Of a stretch of DNA of 64,000 nt, positions 36,182 through 46,850 are shown piece by piece. Source of the stretch: Azospirillum sp. SYSU D00513. Lineage in GTDB: Bacteria > Pseudomonadota > Alphaproteobacteria > Azospirillales > Azospirillaceae. How positions within the stretch are numbered: the stretch's first letter is position 1; every line of letters begins with the position of its first letter. The position numbers were made by a program, and so were the translations under genes. The stretch is from NCBI RefSeq assembly GCF_017356015.1, contig NZ_JAFIQV010000002.1:1-64000 (forward strand), in the 5' to 3' direction. A model generated the notes under the pieces. That model was not told where the DNA came from. It ran no database searches and saw only the letters and a program-made list of their open reading frames with translations.

Positions 36182-36553
36182 TCAGGGGATCGGCAGAAGC
36201 AGCTTGCCCAGGACCAGGAGCGTCAGGGCCGTGTTGGCTCCGATCATCCATTGAAGCAGGGTCATGCGCCCGGCGAGGGTCGTCATCTCCTGCTTCAAAC
36301 TGCCCGTGTCCTGCTTCAGCTCGCTTCGAAGGTCGGACATCTCCCGCCTCACATTGCCCATGTCCTGCTTCAGCTCGCTGCGGAGATCGGACATCTCCTG
36401 CCTCAGTTCGCTCCGGAGATTGGCCATCTCCAGTTTCAGGCCGGAGGCATCCCCTGCCCCTTCGGCGACCTCCTCGGCCGCCCTCATCGCTTCCTGTTCG
36501 GGCACGCCGGCGGCACGGAAGGCTTCGTAGACTCGGGCCGACGCTCTCGCCAT
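36182..36553 (-). CDS. Coiled-coil protein with C-terminal membrane anchor
   Basis: A 123-residue protein. After an N-terminal helical region (ARVYEAFRAAGVPEQEAMRA) there is a continuous coiled coil built from near-identical 11- and 22-residue units (SDLRSELKQDMG-type), then a single C-terminal membrane segment (MIGANTALTLLVLGKLLLPI). This layout resembles small DUF1640-like proteins tied to phage or mobile loci, with unknown function. The start at 36553 is supported by gaaggag upstream; a longer frame to 36688 is not. The repeats give a 66-bp near-duplicate in the DNA. Confidence 0.75.
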   Translation of the reverse strand: MARASARVYEAFRAAGVPEQEAMRAAEEVAEGAGDASGLKLEMANLRSELRQEMSDLRSELKQDMGNVRREMSDLRSELKQDTGSLKQEMTTLAGRMTLLQWMIGANTALTLLVLGKLLLPIP

Positions 36554-36689
36554 CGCTCGCTCCTTCTCCGCCGAAGCACGTTCCCCGGACAGCCGCCCGG
36601 CCGATCCGTGCGGGATCAATGATGGAAACACCTTACCACGCCCGATGGGCACCGTCTCGCGACCTTCGCCTCCGGCTGCCCCGCCCATT

Positions 36690-39215
36690 CTACTCGTTGC
36701 GCAGCAGCGGGGCCGCCGGCTGGCCCAGGGCGCGCCAGGTGCCGGCGAAGCCGAAGGCCAGCGTGATGGCGGTGCTGAGCAGGGCGGTGGTGACGACGGC
36801 CGAGGGGATGAAGGTCCATTCCCAGTTCATCAGTTGCGTCAACACGGCCCAGGCGGTCAGGGTGCCGATCAGCCCGGCGATGGTCGCCGTGATGAGGCCG
36901 AGCAGCCCATATTCCAGCAGGAAGGCGCGCAGCACGTCGCCGCGCGTCGCCCCCAGCACCTTCAGCACGACGGCGTCGTAGACGCGGCGGCGGTGGCCGG
37001 CCGCCACGGCGCCGGCCAGCACCAGCATGCCGGCGGCAAGCGTGATGCCCGCGGTGATGCGCACCGCCGTGCCGATGTGGCCGAGCATCGTGCTGACCGT
37101 GTCGAGCGCGTCCTTCACCCGCACCATGGTGATGTTGGGGAAGCGCTGGAGCACGGCGCGCTGCACGGCCTCCTCCGCTTGCGCCGTGGCGCGGACGGTG
37201 GCGATCCAGGTGTGGGGTGCCCCTTCCAGAACGCCGGGCGCCATCACCAGCGCGAAGTTGATGGTCATGCTGGTGAAGTCGGCGTTGCGGATGTTGGCGA
37301 CCTTCGCCTCGATGGGCCGGCCCAGGATGCTGACGCCCATCCGCTCCCCGACCTCCAGCCCCAGCGCCTCGGCCACGTTGCGGTGGATGGAGATCAGCGG
37401 CTCGCCCCGGTAATCCTCCGGCCACCATTCGCCGGCGATGATCTCCGAATGCTCCGGCAGCTTGGCGGACCAGGTGATGCCCCGGTCGCCGCGCAGCACC
37501 CAGCCCTGCTCCGGGTTCACCAGCGCGCCTTCGGCCGGCTGGCCGTTCACCGTCTCGATCCGGCCGCGCAGGCTGGGCACCGCCTCGAAGTCGCGGGTGT
37601 CCGGGGTTTCGGTGACCAGTTGACGCAAGGGCTCGAACTGGTCGGGCTGGATGTCCACGAAGAAGAAGCTCGGCGCGTCCTTGGGCAACGTCTCGGTGAC
37701 CCGGCGGGAGAAGTTGCCCTCGATCAGCGCGATGGCGACCAGCACGGTGAGGCCGAGCCCCAGCGACAGCACGACCGTCCCCGTCGGGTTGCCCGGCCGG
37801 TGCAGGTTGGCCAGCGCCATGCGCAGACCAGGCCGGCGCGGGCGGCCGGCGCGCGCCGCCAGGCGCGTCACCAGCCAGCCGGCGGCGCGGAAGGCGGCGA
37901 AGGTGGCGATGGAGCCACCGACGAACCAGGCGGCGAAGAGCTTGTTCTCCGCCGTCAGCACCGCCAGACCGGCCAGCGCCAGGGCCGACAGCGCCATCGC
38001 GGCCATGTAGGAGCGGCGCGGCCGCCCGCCGGCCGGGGTGATCACGTCGCGGAAGAGGGCGGCGGCCGGCACCTCCCGCGCGCGGCCGAGCGGCCAGAGG
38101 GAGAAGGTCAGCGCGGTCAGCAGCCCGTAGACGGCGGCCAGCAGCAAAGCACCCGGATAGACGCCGATGCGCGCCGCGATGGGCAGCAGCCCGTCGAGCA
38201 GCGAGCCCAGCAGCAGGGGCGCCAGCGCACCGACCAGGAGCCCGGCCGCGATGCCGACGAGCGCCAGCGCCAGCACCTGGACCAGATAGATCTGGAAGAC
38301 GAGGTTGCCGGGCGCGCCCACGCATTTCAGCGTGGCGATGGTGCCGCCGCGCGAATCGAGATGCGCCCGCACCGCGTTGCCCACCCCGACGCCGCCGACC
38401 AGCAGGGCGGTCAGCCCGACCAGCGTCAGGAACAGGGTCATGCGCTCGATGAAGCGCTCGATCTGCGGTGAGGCGTTGGTGTAGTCGCGGACCTGCCAGC
38501 CGGCGTCGGGAAAGCGCTGTTCCAGCGCCTTGCGGAAGGCCGCCGCGTCGCCACCCGGCGGCAGCGCCACCTTGGCGTGCCAATAGACGATGCTGCCGGG
38601 CTGGAGCAGGCCCGTGGTCTCCAGCGACTCGCGCGCCACCATCAGGCGCGGCCCCAGGCTGAAGGCGTTGGAGGAGGCGCGGTCCGGCTCGCGCGCGATC
38701 ACGCCGCGCACCGCATACTCCCCGTCGCCGATCCGCAGGCTGTCGCCGATCTCCAAACCCAGCCGGGCGAGGATGCCCTCCTCCACCAGCGCGCCCCAGC
38801 GCCCGTCGCGCTGCGCCAGCGCCTCGCGCGGGTCGCCGCCGTCGCGGATCTCCAAATCGCCGAAGAGCGGGTAAGGGGCGTCCACCGCCTTCAACTCCAC
38901 CAGCGAGGAGCGGGATTCGTCGGCGGAGCGCGTCATCGCCCGCATTTCCGCCGTTTCCGACACCCGCCCCGCCGCCTCCAGGAAGGCGCGCTGCTCCGGG
39001 TTCGGCGGCGCGTAGATCTGGCGGACGGCGACGTCGCCGCCCAGCAGCGCGCGCCCGTCCTGCTCCAGCGCGTCGAGGATGCCGTACGACACCGACTGCA
39101 CGGTGGCGATCGCCGCCACCCCCAGCGCCAGGCAGGCCAGGAAGATCCGGAACCCCTTCAGCCCCCCGCGCAGCTCGCGGCGGGCAAGGCGGACGGCAAG
39201 CGACAGGCTGCTCAT
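36690..39215 (-). CDS. ybbP: ABC transporter permease, YbbP-like (double FtsX domain)
   Basis: An 841-residue inner-membrane protein with an N-terminal membrane segment (LKGFRIFLACLALGVAAIAT), a large periplasmic domain, a first FtsX core, then a second periplasmic part and final FtsX core ending LRNE. It belongs to the large FtsX-type permeases such as E. coli YbbP. With YbbA it forms a MacB-like mechanotransmission pump whose substrate is unknown. The gene order, permease next to ATPase with divergent TesA, is the same as in E. coli. Two copies of the 9-mer TTGACGCAA/TTGCGTCAA lie in its coding sequence. Confidence 0.9.
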   Translation of the reverse strand: MSSLSLAVRLARRELRGGLKGFRIFLACLALGVAAIATVQSVSYGILDALEQDGRALLGGDVAVRQIYAPPNPEQRAFLEAAGRVSETAEMRAMTRSADESRSSLVELKAVDAPYPLFGDLEIRDGGDPREALAQRDGRWGALVEEGILARLGLEIGDSLRIGDGEYAVRGVIAREPDRASSNAFSLGPRLMVARESLETTGLLQPGSIVYWHAKVALPPGGDAAAFRKALEQRFPDAGWQVRDYTNASPQIERFIERMTLFLTLVGLTALLVGGVGVGNAVRAHLDSRGGTIATLKCVGAPGNLVFQIYLVQVLALALVGIAAGLLVGALAPLLLGSLLDGLLPIAARIGVYPGALLLAAVYGLLTALTFSLWPLGRAREVPAAALFRDVITPAGGRPRRSYMAAMALSALALAGLAVLTAENKLFAAWFVGGSIATFAAFRAAGWLVTRLAARAGRPRRPGLRMALANLHRPGNPTGTVVLSLGLGLTVLVAIALIEGNFSRRVTETLPKDAPSFFFVDIQPDQFEPLRQLVTETPDTRDFEAVPSLRGRIETVNGQPAEGALVNPEQGWVLRGDRGITWSAKLPEHSEIIAGEWWPEDYRGEPLISIHRNVAEALGLEVGERMGVSILGRPIEAKVANIRNADFTSMTINFALVMAPGVLEGAPHTWIATVRATAQAEEAVQRAVLQRFPNITMVRVKDALDTVSTMLGHIGTAVRITAGITLAAGMLVLAGAVAAGHRRRVYDAVVLKVLGATRGDVLRAFLLEYGLLGLITATIAGLIGTLTAWAVLTQLMNWEWTFIPSAVVTTALLSTAITLAFGFAGTWRALGQPAAPLLRNE

Positions 39216-39268
39216 GGGCGCTCTCTAAAGGTTTTTCGGGCCAAAAGCCCCGATTTCGACCGTTCTTT

Positions 39269-39385
39269 CCCTCTCCCCTTGGGGAGAGGGTGGCCCGGAG
39301 GGCCGGGTGAGGGGGTTGCCGGGGGACCGGAAAGCCCGGCCGCTGCCGGCCCCCTCACCCTCCCCTCTCCCCGGAGGGGAGAGGG
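39269..39385. repeat. Inverted palindromic intergenic repeat (ybbA-ybbP gap)
   Basis: Left end: perfect 10-bp palindrome ccctctcccc/tt/ggggagaggg (39269-39290). Right end: a related palindrome around 39362-39385. Between them gggtgaggg and ccctcaccc face each other. The pattern is typical of widespread REP-like elements in high-G+C bacteria. It sits inside an operon, so it may reduce or process the downstream message. Confidence 0.75.
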
Positions 39386-39431
39386 ATTCAGTCCCGCCCC
39401 GTACCAGGGAACTTGGAGATCGGCGACACCG

Positions 39432-40160
<729 letters not shown>

Positions 40161-40173
40161 TGGAATGCGTCTC

Positions 40174-40908
40174 ATGAACGTGCGGAAAGGCCTTTCGCCA
40201 TATGGAATGGGCCGCCGCCATTTCAACATCGCCATGGCCGCGCTCGCGCTTGGCCTGGGCATCACGATTTCGGGAGCGGGCATGGGAGCGGGAGCGGCCG
40301 GAGCCGCCGAGGGGGCGCCGCAGCCGGCCCCGGGCGGGCGGCCGCTGAAGCTGCTGGTGCTCGGCGACAGCCTCACCGCGGGCTATGGTCTGCCGCCCCA
40401 GCAGGGCTTCACGGCGCGGCTGGAGCAGGCCCTGCGCGGCAAGGGCTACGACGTGCAGGTCATCAACGCCGGCGTGTCGGGCGACACCACGGCGGGCGGG
40501 CTGGCGCGGCTGGACTGGGCGCTGGCCGACCGGCCGGACGCGGTGCTGGTGGAGCTGGGCGCCAACGACATGCTGCGCGGGCTGGACCCCAACGCCGCGC
40601 GCGCCAACCTGGACGCCATCCTGAAGCGCCTGACGGAGCGCAAGCTTCCGGTGCTGCTGGCCGGCATGCTGGCCGCGCCGTCGCTGGGGCGCGCCTATGT
40701 GGAACGGTTCAATTCCATTTACCCGGACCTGGCGGCGAAATACGATGCCGCGCTCTACCCGTTCTTCCTGGAGGGCGTCGCGACCGACGCGGCGCTGAAC
40801 CAGCCGGACGGGATCCATCCCAACCCCGCCGGAGTGGACATCATCGTGGAGCGCATCGCCCCGCACGTCGCCAGGCTGCTCGACGGCGTCTCCCGGACCG
40901 GAGGCTGA
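40174..40908 (+). CDS. tesA: Arylesterase / lysophospholipase, SGNH family (TesA-like)
   Basis: A secreted hydrolase of about 244 residues. The SGNH blocks are LLVLGDSLTAGYGLPPQQGF (Ser nucleophile), VINAGVSGDTTAGG (Gly), VLVELGANDMLRGL (Asn) and PDGIHPNPAGVDI (Asp and His). A hydrophobic leader (AMAALALGLGITISGAGMG) indicates export to the periplasm. Starts at 40165, 40174 and 40207 are all possible, with no good ribosome site for any. It is divergent from ybbA-ybbP, as in E. coli. The FIST gene begins 6 bp after its stop, so they may be cotranscribed. Confidence 0.9.
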   Translation: MNVRKGLSPYGMGRRHFNIAMAALALGLGITISGAGMGAGAAGAAEGAPQPAPGGRPLKLLVLGDSLTAGYGLPPQQGFTARLEQALRGKGYDVQVINAGVSGDTTAGGLARLDWALADRPDAVLVELGANDMLRGLDPNAARANLDAILKRLTERKLPVLLAGMLAAPSLGRAYVERFNSIYPDLAAKYDAALYPFFLEGVATDAALNQPDGIHPNPAGVDIIVERIAPHVARLLDGVSRTGG

Positions 40909-40913
40909 CCCGC

Positions 40914-42059
40914 ATGGAGGCCGCAATGGACGCCCGAAACGCCCGTTTCCCCTGCGCCGCCGCGTCCGGGGCCGACTGGGAGGCCGTGACCCGGGCCTGC
41001 CTCGACGGGCTGGGGCCGGTCGAGGGCTGCAACCTCGGCTTCGTCTATCTCACCGATGGGCTGGCCGGCGACGCCGCCGCCATCGTCGCGCGGCTGCGGG
41101 CGGAGACGGGCATCCGCGACTGGGTCGGCACGGTCGGCATCGGCGTCTGCACCACGGGGGCGATGCATTTCGACGAGCCGGCCATGACCGTCATGGCGGC
41201 ACGCCTGCCTGAGGACGGCTTCCGCCTGTTCCCGACCGTGACGGGCGACATGGAGCCCCTGCGCCAGGCGGCGGGCGGCTGGCTTGACCGGCATGGTGCC
41301 TCGCTGGCGCTGGTCCATTGCGACCCGCGTCACCCGGACTTCGCCGACCTCGTGCGCTCCCTGTCGGAGGGGACCGGCGCCTTTCTCGTCGGCGGGCTGT
41401 CCGCCTCGCGCTCGGCCTACGCCCAGGTGCTGACGGACGGCGAGGCGGCGGTCACCGACGGCGGCGCGTCGGGCGTGCTGTTCGCGCCGGGGGTGGAGGT
41501 GGCGACCGGCCTGACCCAGGGCTGCACCCCCATCGGCCCGACCCGCACCATCACGGCCGCGGAGGAGAACGTCATCCTGGAGATCGACGGCCGCTCGGCC
41601 CTTGAGGTCTTCAAGGAGGACATCGGCGAGCTGCTGGCCCGCGACCTGCGCCGGGTGTCGGGCTACATCTTCGCCGGGCTGCCGATCCCCGGCTCCGACA
41701 CCGGCGACTATCTGGTCCGCGACCTCGTCGCGATCGACCCGCACAACGGCTGGCTCGCCATCGCCGAGCGGGTGGAGAGCGGACAGCCGGTCCTCTTCAC
41801 CCGCCGCGACCAGCAGAGTGCCGAGGCCGACATGCGCGCCATGCTGGCCGGGCTGAAGAAGCGCGTGAAGACCCCTCCCAAGGGGGCCGTCTATGTCAGC
41901 TGCATCGCGCGCGGCCCCAGCCTGTTCGGCGGCGACGCCGAGATCGCCATGATCCGCGAGGCCTTCGGCGACATCCCGCTCACGGGATTCTTCGCGTCGG
42001 GCGAGATCTCCCACCACCGCATGTACGGCTACACCGGCGTGCTCACGCTGTTCCTGTAG
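40914..42059 (+). CDS. FIST domain signal-transduction protein
   Basis: A 381-residue protein with FIST N-terminal (TDGLAGDAAAIVARLRAETG, VGTVGIGVCTTG) and FIST C-terminal regions (VYVSCIARGPSLFGGDAEIA, TGFFASGEISHHRMYGYTGV). FIST proteins are predicted small-ligand sensors in bacteria and in F-box proteins, but their ligands are largely unknown. There is no kinase or cyclase domain, so it would act through a partner. ATG 40914 and ATG 40926 both have ggagg upstream. It is separated from tesA by 5 bp. Confidence 0.9.
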   Translation: MEAAMDARNARFPCAAASGADWEAVTRACLDGLGPVEGCNLGFVYLTDGLAGDAAAIVARLRAETGIRDWVGTVGIGVCTTGAMHFDEPAMTVMAARLPEDGFRLFPTVTGDMEPLRQAAGGWLDRHGASLALVHCDPRHPDFADLVRSLSEGTGAFLVGGLSASRSAYAQVLTDGEAAVTDGGASGVLFAPGVEVATGLTQGCTPIGPTRTITAAEENVILEIDGRSALEVFKEDIGELLARDLRRVSGYIFAGLPIPGSDTGDYLVRDLVAIDPHNGWLAIAERVESGQPVLFTRRDQQSAEADMRAMLAGLKKRVKTPPKGAVYVSCIARGPSLFGGDAEIAMIREAFGDIPLTGFFASGEISHHRMYGYTGVLTLFL

Positions 42060-42100
42060 TCCCCCTCCAAGCCAAGCACCTTACCCAAGGGTTCACGACC

Positions 42101-43144
42101 ATGCAGTACCGCCCGCTCGGCCGTTCCGGCCTGTCGGTCAGCGCCATCGGCCTCGGCACCATGACCTGGGGCCGCCAGAACAGCGAGGCCGAGGGCCACG
42201 AGCAGATGGATTACGCCCTGTCCCGGGGCATCAGTTTCTGGGACACGGCCGAGATGTACGCGGTCCCCCCGAACGCCGAGAGCTACGGGCGCACCGAGGA
42301 GATCATCGGGAGCTGGTTCCAGTCGCGCGGGGGCCGCGACCGGGTGATCCTGGCGAGCAAGATCATCGGCCTGTCCGACGGCGGCTTCGGCTGGGTCCGC
42401 GGCGGCACATCGAGACTCGACCGGCCGAACATCCTGGCGGCGGTGGAGGCGAGCCTGCGCCGGCTGCGCACCGACTACATCGACCTCTACCAGATCCACT
42501 GGCCCGACCGCGTCACCAACCGCTTCGGCACGCGCTATTACAAGCACCGCCCGGAGAAGGACGCGGTGCCGATCGAGGAAACGCTCGGCGTGATGGACGA
42601 GCTGGTGAAGGCCGGCAAGATCCGCCATGTCGGCCTGTCCAACGAGTCGCCCTGGGGTGTCATGAGCTTCCTGCGCACGGCCGAGGAGAAGGGCCTGCCG
42701 CGCGTCGCCTCCATCCAGAACGCCTATAATCTTCTGAACCGCCAGTTCGAGGTGGCGCTGGCCGAGGTCTGCCTGCGCGAGGAGGTCGGGCTGCTCGCCT
42801 ACGCGCCGCTCGCCGCCGGCACGCTGTCCGGCAAGTATCTGGACGGCGCCCTGCCCGCCGGCAGCCGCCGCGCCATCGACCCGCGCCCGTCGCGCTACGC
42901 CACCCCCAACGCCGACGCGGCCACCCGCGCCTATCTGGACGTCGCCAGGCGCCACGGCCTTTCGCCGACGCAGATGGCCATCGCCTTCACCCTGCGGCAG
43001 CCCTTCGTCGCCTCCACCCTGATCGGCGCCACGACGATGGAGACGCTGAAGAGCAACATCGCGGCCGCCGAGCTGAGCCTGAGCGAGGAGGTGATGAAGG
43101 AGATCGAGGAGATCGGCGCGCTCTACCCGGACCCGTGCCCGTAA
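42101..43144 (+). CDS. tas: Aldo/keto reductase, Tas-like
   Basis: A 347-residue NADPH-dependent reductase with TIM-barrel fold. It matches E. coli Tas along its length: MQYRPLGRSGLSVSAIGLGT, FWDTAEMYAVPP (catalytic Asp/Tyr), RLRTDYIDLYQIHWPDR (catalytic Lys/His region), KIRHVGLSNESPWGV, NAYNLLNRQFEV and the NADP-binding end FVASTLIGATTMETLKSN. The physiological substrate is unknown. Leaderless overlap with FIST is excluded by a 41-bp gap. The start MQYRPLG equals the Tas start. Confidence 0.93.
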   Translation: MQYRPLGRSGLSVSAIGLGTMTWGRQNSEAEGHEQMDYALSRGISFWDTAEMYAVPPNAESYGRTEEIIGSWFQSRGGRDRVILASKIIGLSDGGFGWVRGGTSRLDRPNILAAVEASLRRLRTDYIDLYQIHWPDRVTNRFGTRYYKHRPEKDAVPIEETLGVMDELVKAGKIRHVGLSNESPWGVMSFLRTAEEKGLPRVASIQNAYNLLNRQFEVALAEVCLREEVGLLAYAPLAAGTLSGKYLDGALPAGSRRAIDPRPSRYATPNADAATRAYLDVARRHGLSPTQMAIAFTLRQPFVASTLIGATTMETLKSNIAAAELSLSEEVMKEIEEIGALYPDPCP

Positions 43145-43194
43145 AGGGAGAAGGCGGAGTAAATAGGAAGCAGGACCGGTTCCCCCGCATCTTG

Positions 43195-43281
43195 CGTCAT
43201 CCCCGCGAAAGCGGGGATCCAGATGCCCGCAAAACGAAACTTGTGGAAGCGTTCTGGACCCCCGCTTTCGCGGGGGTGACG
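43195..43281. repeat. Inverted pair of REP-like palindromes
   Basis: 43195-43223 reads cgtcatccccgcgaaagcgg... and its inverted partner at 43253-43281 matches it at 27 of 29 positions. Each copy contains a hairpin (ccccgc / gcgggg with gaaa- or tttc-type loop). This class of element is common between genes in Alphaproteobacteria. It separates tas and thpR, both on the plus strand. Confidence 0.85.
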
Positions 43282-43364
43282 GCTAAGTGGCTGGTTTTCA
43301 CCGACATTCCGCTCTGAAAAGCAGGAATGCAGCCTTTCACGCCCCCCTGCCAGGGAGACACGCC

Positions 43365-43904
43365 ATGATCCGCCTGTTCGTCGCCATCGACTTCCCCGCG
43401 GACGTCCGCGAGCGGCTGGCCGGGCTCGGTGGCGGGGTGCCGGGGGCGCGCTGGACGGAGGCGGAAAACCTGCACCTGACGCTGCGCTTCATCGGCGAGG
43501 TGCCGGAGGACCAGGCGGCGGAGATCGACGCCGCGCTGGCGGAGATCCGCGCGCCGGGCTTCGACCTGACGCTCGACGGGGTCGGCGTCTTCGGTTCCAA
43601 CCGCAGCGCCCGCATCCTGTGGGCGGGGGTGGAGCGCAGCGAAGGGTTGACGCACCTCCAGGCCAAGGTCGAATCGGCGGTCGTGCGCTGCGATTTGCCG
43701 GCGGAGGAGCGCCGCTTCTCCCCCCACGTGACGCTCGCCCGGCTGCGCGACGCTCCAAAGGAGCGCGTCGGCCGCTTCCTGGAGGAGCGCGGGCTGTTCC
43801 GTGCCGGGCCGATGCGCATCGGCCACTTCACCCTCTACCGAAGCCTGCTCGGCAAGGGCGGGGCCGTGTACCAGCCCGTCGCCGAATACCCGCTGGAAGG
43901 CTGA
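43365..43904 (+). CDS. thpR: RNA 2',3'-cyclic phosphodiesterase (ThpR/LigT)
   Basis: A 179-residue member of the 2H phosphoesterase family. Both HxTx motifs are visible, HLTLRF near residue 42 and HVTLAR near residue 125, with the leading MIRLFVAIDFP typical of ThpR. It hydrolyses 2',3'-cyclic phosphates at RNA ends. ATG 43365 has cagggag at good spacing. It converges with mutS, with only 3 bp between stops. Confidence 0.94.
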   Translation: MIRLFVAIDFPADVRERLAGLGGGVPGARWTEAENLHLTLRFIGEVPEDQAAEIDAALAEIRAPGFDLTLDGVGVFGSNRSARILWAGVERSEGLTHLQAKVESAVVRCDLPAEERRFSPHVTLARLRDAPKERVGRFLEERGLFRAGPMRIGHFTLYRSLLGKGGAVYQPVAEYPLEG

Positions 43905-43907
43905 GGC

Positions 43908-46646
43908 TCAGCCCGCCAGCAACCCTCTCAGCCGGTAAAGCTCCTCCAGCGCCTGGCGCGGCGTCAGCCCGTCCACGTCCAGCGCCTTCAGCGCGTCCTC
44001 CACGGGCGACGCCTGCGGCCCGGCGGGGGTTGCGTCAACTTCCCAGGGCGAGGGACCGGCGGGCTGGCGCTTCAGCGCGGCGCTGAAGAGCGGCAGATCC
44101 TCGGCCAGCCGGTGGATGGCGGCGTTCTGGTCGCCGGATTCCAGCAGCTTCAGCACGGCCTCCGCCCGCCCGACGACCGCCGGGGGCAGGCCGGCGAGCT
44201 TGGCGACATGGATGCCGTAGCTGCGGTCGGCGGCACCCGCCGCGACCTCGTGCAGGAAGATGACCTCGTTCTGCCATTCCTTGATGCGCATGGTGTGGCA
44301 GCTCAAGCCCGGAAGCTTGGAGGCCAGCATCGTCAGCTCGTGGTAGTGGGTGGCGAAGAGCGAGCGGCAGCGGTTCACGTCGTGCAGATGCTCGACGCAG
44401 GCCCAGGCGATGGACAGCCCGTCGAAGGTCGCCGTCCCGCGCCCGATCTCGTCCAGGATGACCAGCGCGCGCGGACCCGACTGGTTCAGGATGGCGGCGG
44501 TCTCCACCATCTCCACCATGAAGGTGGAGCGGCCGCGCGCGAGGTCGTCGGCCGCACCCACGCGGCTGAACAGCCGGTCCACCGCGCCGATGTGGGCGTG
44601 CTCGGCCGGCACGAAGCCGCCCATCTGCGCCAGCACCGCGATCAGCGCGTTCTGGCGCAGGAAGGTGGACTTGCCGGCCATGTTCGGGCCGGTCAGCAGC
44701 CAGAGCCGGTTGTCCGGCGACAGGTCGCAGTCGTTCGCCACGAAGGGGCCGGCGTTGGCCGCTTCCAGCACCGCCTCGACGACCGGGTGCCGCCCGCCCC
44801 GGATGGAAAAGGCGAGGCTGTCGTCCACCACCGGCCGGCTGTAGCGCCGCTCCACCGCCAGCTCGGCGAGCGAGGTGGCGACGTCCAGCCCGGCCAGCGC
44901 GCGGGCGGCCTGGGCGATGGCGTCGGCCCGCTCGGCCACGGCGCGCACCAGCTCCTCGAACAGCTCCAGCTCCACCGCCAGCGCGCGGTCGGCGGCCTCG
45001 GAGATGCGGCGCTCCAGGTCCGACAGCTCCACCGTGCCGAAGCGCACGGCGTTCGCCATGGTCTGGCGGTGCATGAAGGTCTCGCGGTTCGGGCCGGACA
45101 GCAGCTTGTCCGCGTGGGCCGCCGTCACCTCGATGTGATAGCCCAGCACGTTGTTGTGCTTGACCTTCAGGGCCGGCACCCCGGCCATCTCCGCGTATTT
45201 GGCCTGGAGCCCGGCGATCAGCCGCCGGCTTTCGTCGCGGAGCGTCACCAGCTCGTCGAGCTGGGGCGCGTAGCCGCGGGCGATGAAGCCGCCGTCGCGC
45301 GCCAGCAGGGGCAGCTCCGGCGCCAGCGCCTGGCGCAACCGGTCCACGAGCTGCGCGTGCTCGCCCAGCATGCGCGCCACCGCCGCCAGCCCGTCGGGCA
45401 GGGGCGGCAGCCCGCCGTCGCCGAGTGCCGCGCGGATCGCCGCCGCCTGGTCGAGGCCGTCGCGCACGGCGGCGAGGTCGCGCGGGCCGCCGCGCCCGAG
45501 CGTCAGGCGCGACAGCGCCCGCTCCAGGTCCGGGCAGCGGCGCAGGTCGGCGCGCAGGCCCGTGCGCAGCCGCTCCTCGTTCAGCGCGTATTCGACCATG
45601 TCCAGCCGCTTGGCGATGGCGGCGGGGTCGGTGAGCGGGGCCGAGAGATGGGCGGCAAGCAGCCGCGCGCCGGCGCCGGTCACCGTGCGGTCGATGGTGG
45701 CGAGCAGGCTGCCGCGCCGCTCGCCGGTCATGGTGCGGGTCAGCTCCAGGTTGCGGCGGGTGGCGGCGTCGATCTCCATCACCGCCCCCGGACCCAGCCG
45801 GCGCGGGGTGGAGAGCCGCGGCATGCGGCCCTTTTGCGTCAACTCGACATAGGCGACCAGCGCGCCGGCCGCCGCGACTTCCCCGCGGGTGAAGCTGCCG
45901 AAGGCGTCGAGCGTGCCGACGCCGTAGACGTCCAGCAGCCGCTGGCGGCCGTTCTCGCTGTCGAAGCGCGGGTTGGGCTGCACGGTCAGCCGCGTCTTCC
46001 ATTCCGCCCACAGCTCGAACAGCTCGGGGTTCTGGGCCAGCCGTTCCGGTACCAGCACCTCCTGCGGGTCGAGCCGGCCGATGGCGGCGCCCAGCCCGGC
46101 CAGCTCCACCGGCTGCACCATCAGCTCGCCCGTGGACATCTCCAGCCAGGCGAGGCCGAGCCCGCCCGCCGTCTCCGCCACCGAGGCCAGCCAGTTGGAG
46201 GAGCGCGCGTCGAGCAGGCTGTCCTCGGTCAGCGTGCCGGGGGTGACGATGCGCACCACCCCGCGCTTGACCACCGACTTGCCGCCGCGCTTCTTGGCCT
46301 CGGCCGGATCCTCCATCTGCTCGCAGATGGCGACGCGGAAGCCCTGGCGGATGAGGCGCTGGAGGTAGGATTCGTGGCTGTGCACCGGCACGCCGCACAT
46401 GGCGATGTCCTCGCCCAGATGCTGGCCGCGCTTGGTCAGCGCGATGTCCAGCGCGCGGGCGGCGTTCACCGCGTCCTCGAAGAACATCTCGTAGAAGTCG
46501 CCCATCCGGTAGAAGAGCAGGCAGTCGGGGTGCGCCTGCTTGATCTCCAGATACTGCGCCATCATCGGGGTGGCGTTGTCGGGGATCGCGGGGGTCGCCG
46601 GGGAGGCGGCGGGGGCGGTGAGCGAGTCGGACACGGTGCGGTACAC
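43908..46646 (-). CDS. mutS: DNA mismatch repair protein MutS
   Basis: A 912-residue mismatch-recognition ATPase. The mismatch-binding motif is [15 protein letters not shown] with Phe-x-Glu, domain II-III follow, and the ATPase has Walker [16 protein letters not shown] near residue 650 and Walker [18 protein letters not shown], with the C-terminal helix-turn-helix for dimerisation. The length is slightly above E. coli (853). Two copies of the 9-mer TTGACGCAA occur in it, one as Leu-Thr-Gln using TTG and CAA. It is followed convergently by thpR. Confidence 0.97.
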   Translation of the reverse strand: MYRTVSDSLTAPAASPATPAIPDNATPMMAQYLEIKQAHPDCLLFYRMGDFYEMFFEDAVNAARALDIALTKRGQHLGEDIAMCGVPVHSHESYLQRLIRQGFRVAICEQMEDPAEAKKRGGKSVVKRGVVRIVTPGTLTEDSLLDARSSNWLASVAETAGGLGLAWLEMSTGELMVQPVELAGLGAAIGRLDPQEVLVPERLAQNPELFELWAEWKTRLTVQPNPRFDSENGRQRLLDVYGVGTLDAFGSFTRGEVAAAGALVAYVELTQKGRMPRLSTPRRLGPGAVMEIDAATRRNLELTRTMTGERRGSLLATIDRTVTGAGARLLAAHLSAPLTDPAAIAKRLDMVEYALNEERLRTGLRADLRRCPDLERALSRLTLGRGGPRDLAAVRDGLDQAAAIRAALGDGGLPPLPDGLAAVARMLGEHAQLVDRLRQALAPELPLLARDGGFIARGYAPQLDELVTLRDESRRLIAGLQAKYAEMAGVPALKVKHNNVLGYHIEVTAAHADKLLSGPNRETFMHRQTMANAVRFGTVELSDLERRISEAADRALAVELELFEELVRAVAERADAIAQAARALAGLDVATSLAELAVERRYSRPVVDDSLAFSIRGGRHPVVEAVLEAANAGPFVANDCDLSPDNRLWLLTGPNMAGKSTFLRQNALIAVLAQMGGFVPAEHAHIGAVDRLFSRVGAADDLARGRSTFMVEMVETAAILNQSGPRALVILDEIGRGTATFDGLSIAWACVEHLHDVNRCRSLFATHYHELTMLASKLPGLSCHTMRIKEWQNEVIFLHEVAAGAADRSYGIHVAKLAGLPPAVVGRAEAVLKLLESGDQNAAIHRLAEDLPLFSAALKRQPAGPSPWEVDATPAGPQASPVEDALKALDVDGLTPRQALEELYRLRGLLAG

Positions 46647-46791
46647 GTAGGGTTGGGGGCGGGGGTTGGGGACCGGAGCCGCACCCTAGCACGGGACGCG
46701 GCCGGCATGCACCGCATCCATGGCTTGGCGTTTGCCGGCCAAGGACAACCATATATGGGAAGCAACCCTATAGCTGGAAAGCCCTGCCCGC

Positions 46792-46826
46792 TTGACGCAA
46801 GCCGCTTGACGCAACCGTCAAGCGGC
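46792..46826. repeat. Clustered TTGACGCAA elements forming a hairpin upstream of mutS
   Basis: Two copies of cgcttgacgcaa lie 14 bp apart (cores 46792-46800 and 46806-46814). The second forms an 11-bp perfect stem with an inverted gtcaagcggc (46801-46811 / 46816-46826), loop caac. A near copy (gtgcgtcaagcgg) occurs around 46846. It sits between mutS and the small upstream gene. Confidence 0.9.
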
Positions 46827-46850
46827 CGCTGGCTTTCGGAAAGACGTGCG

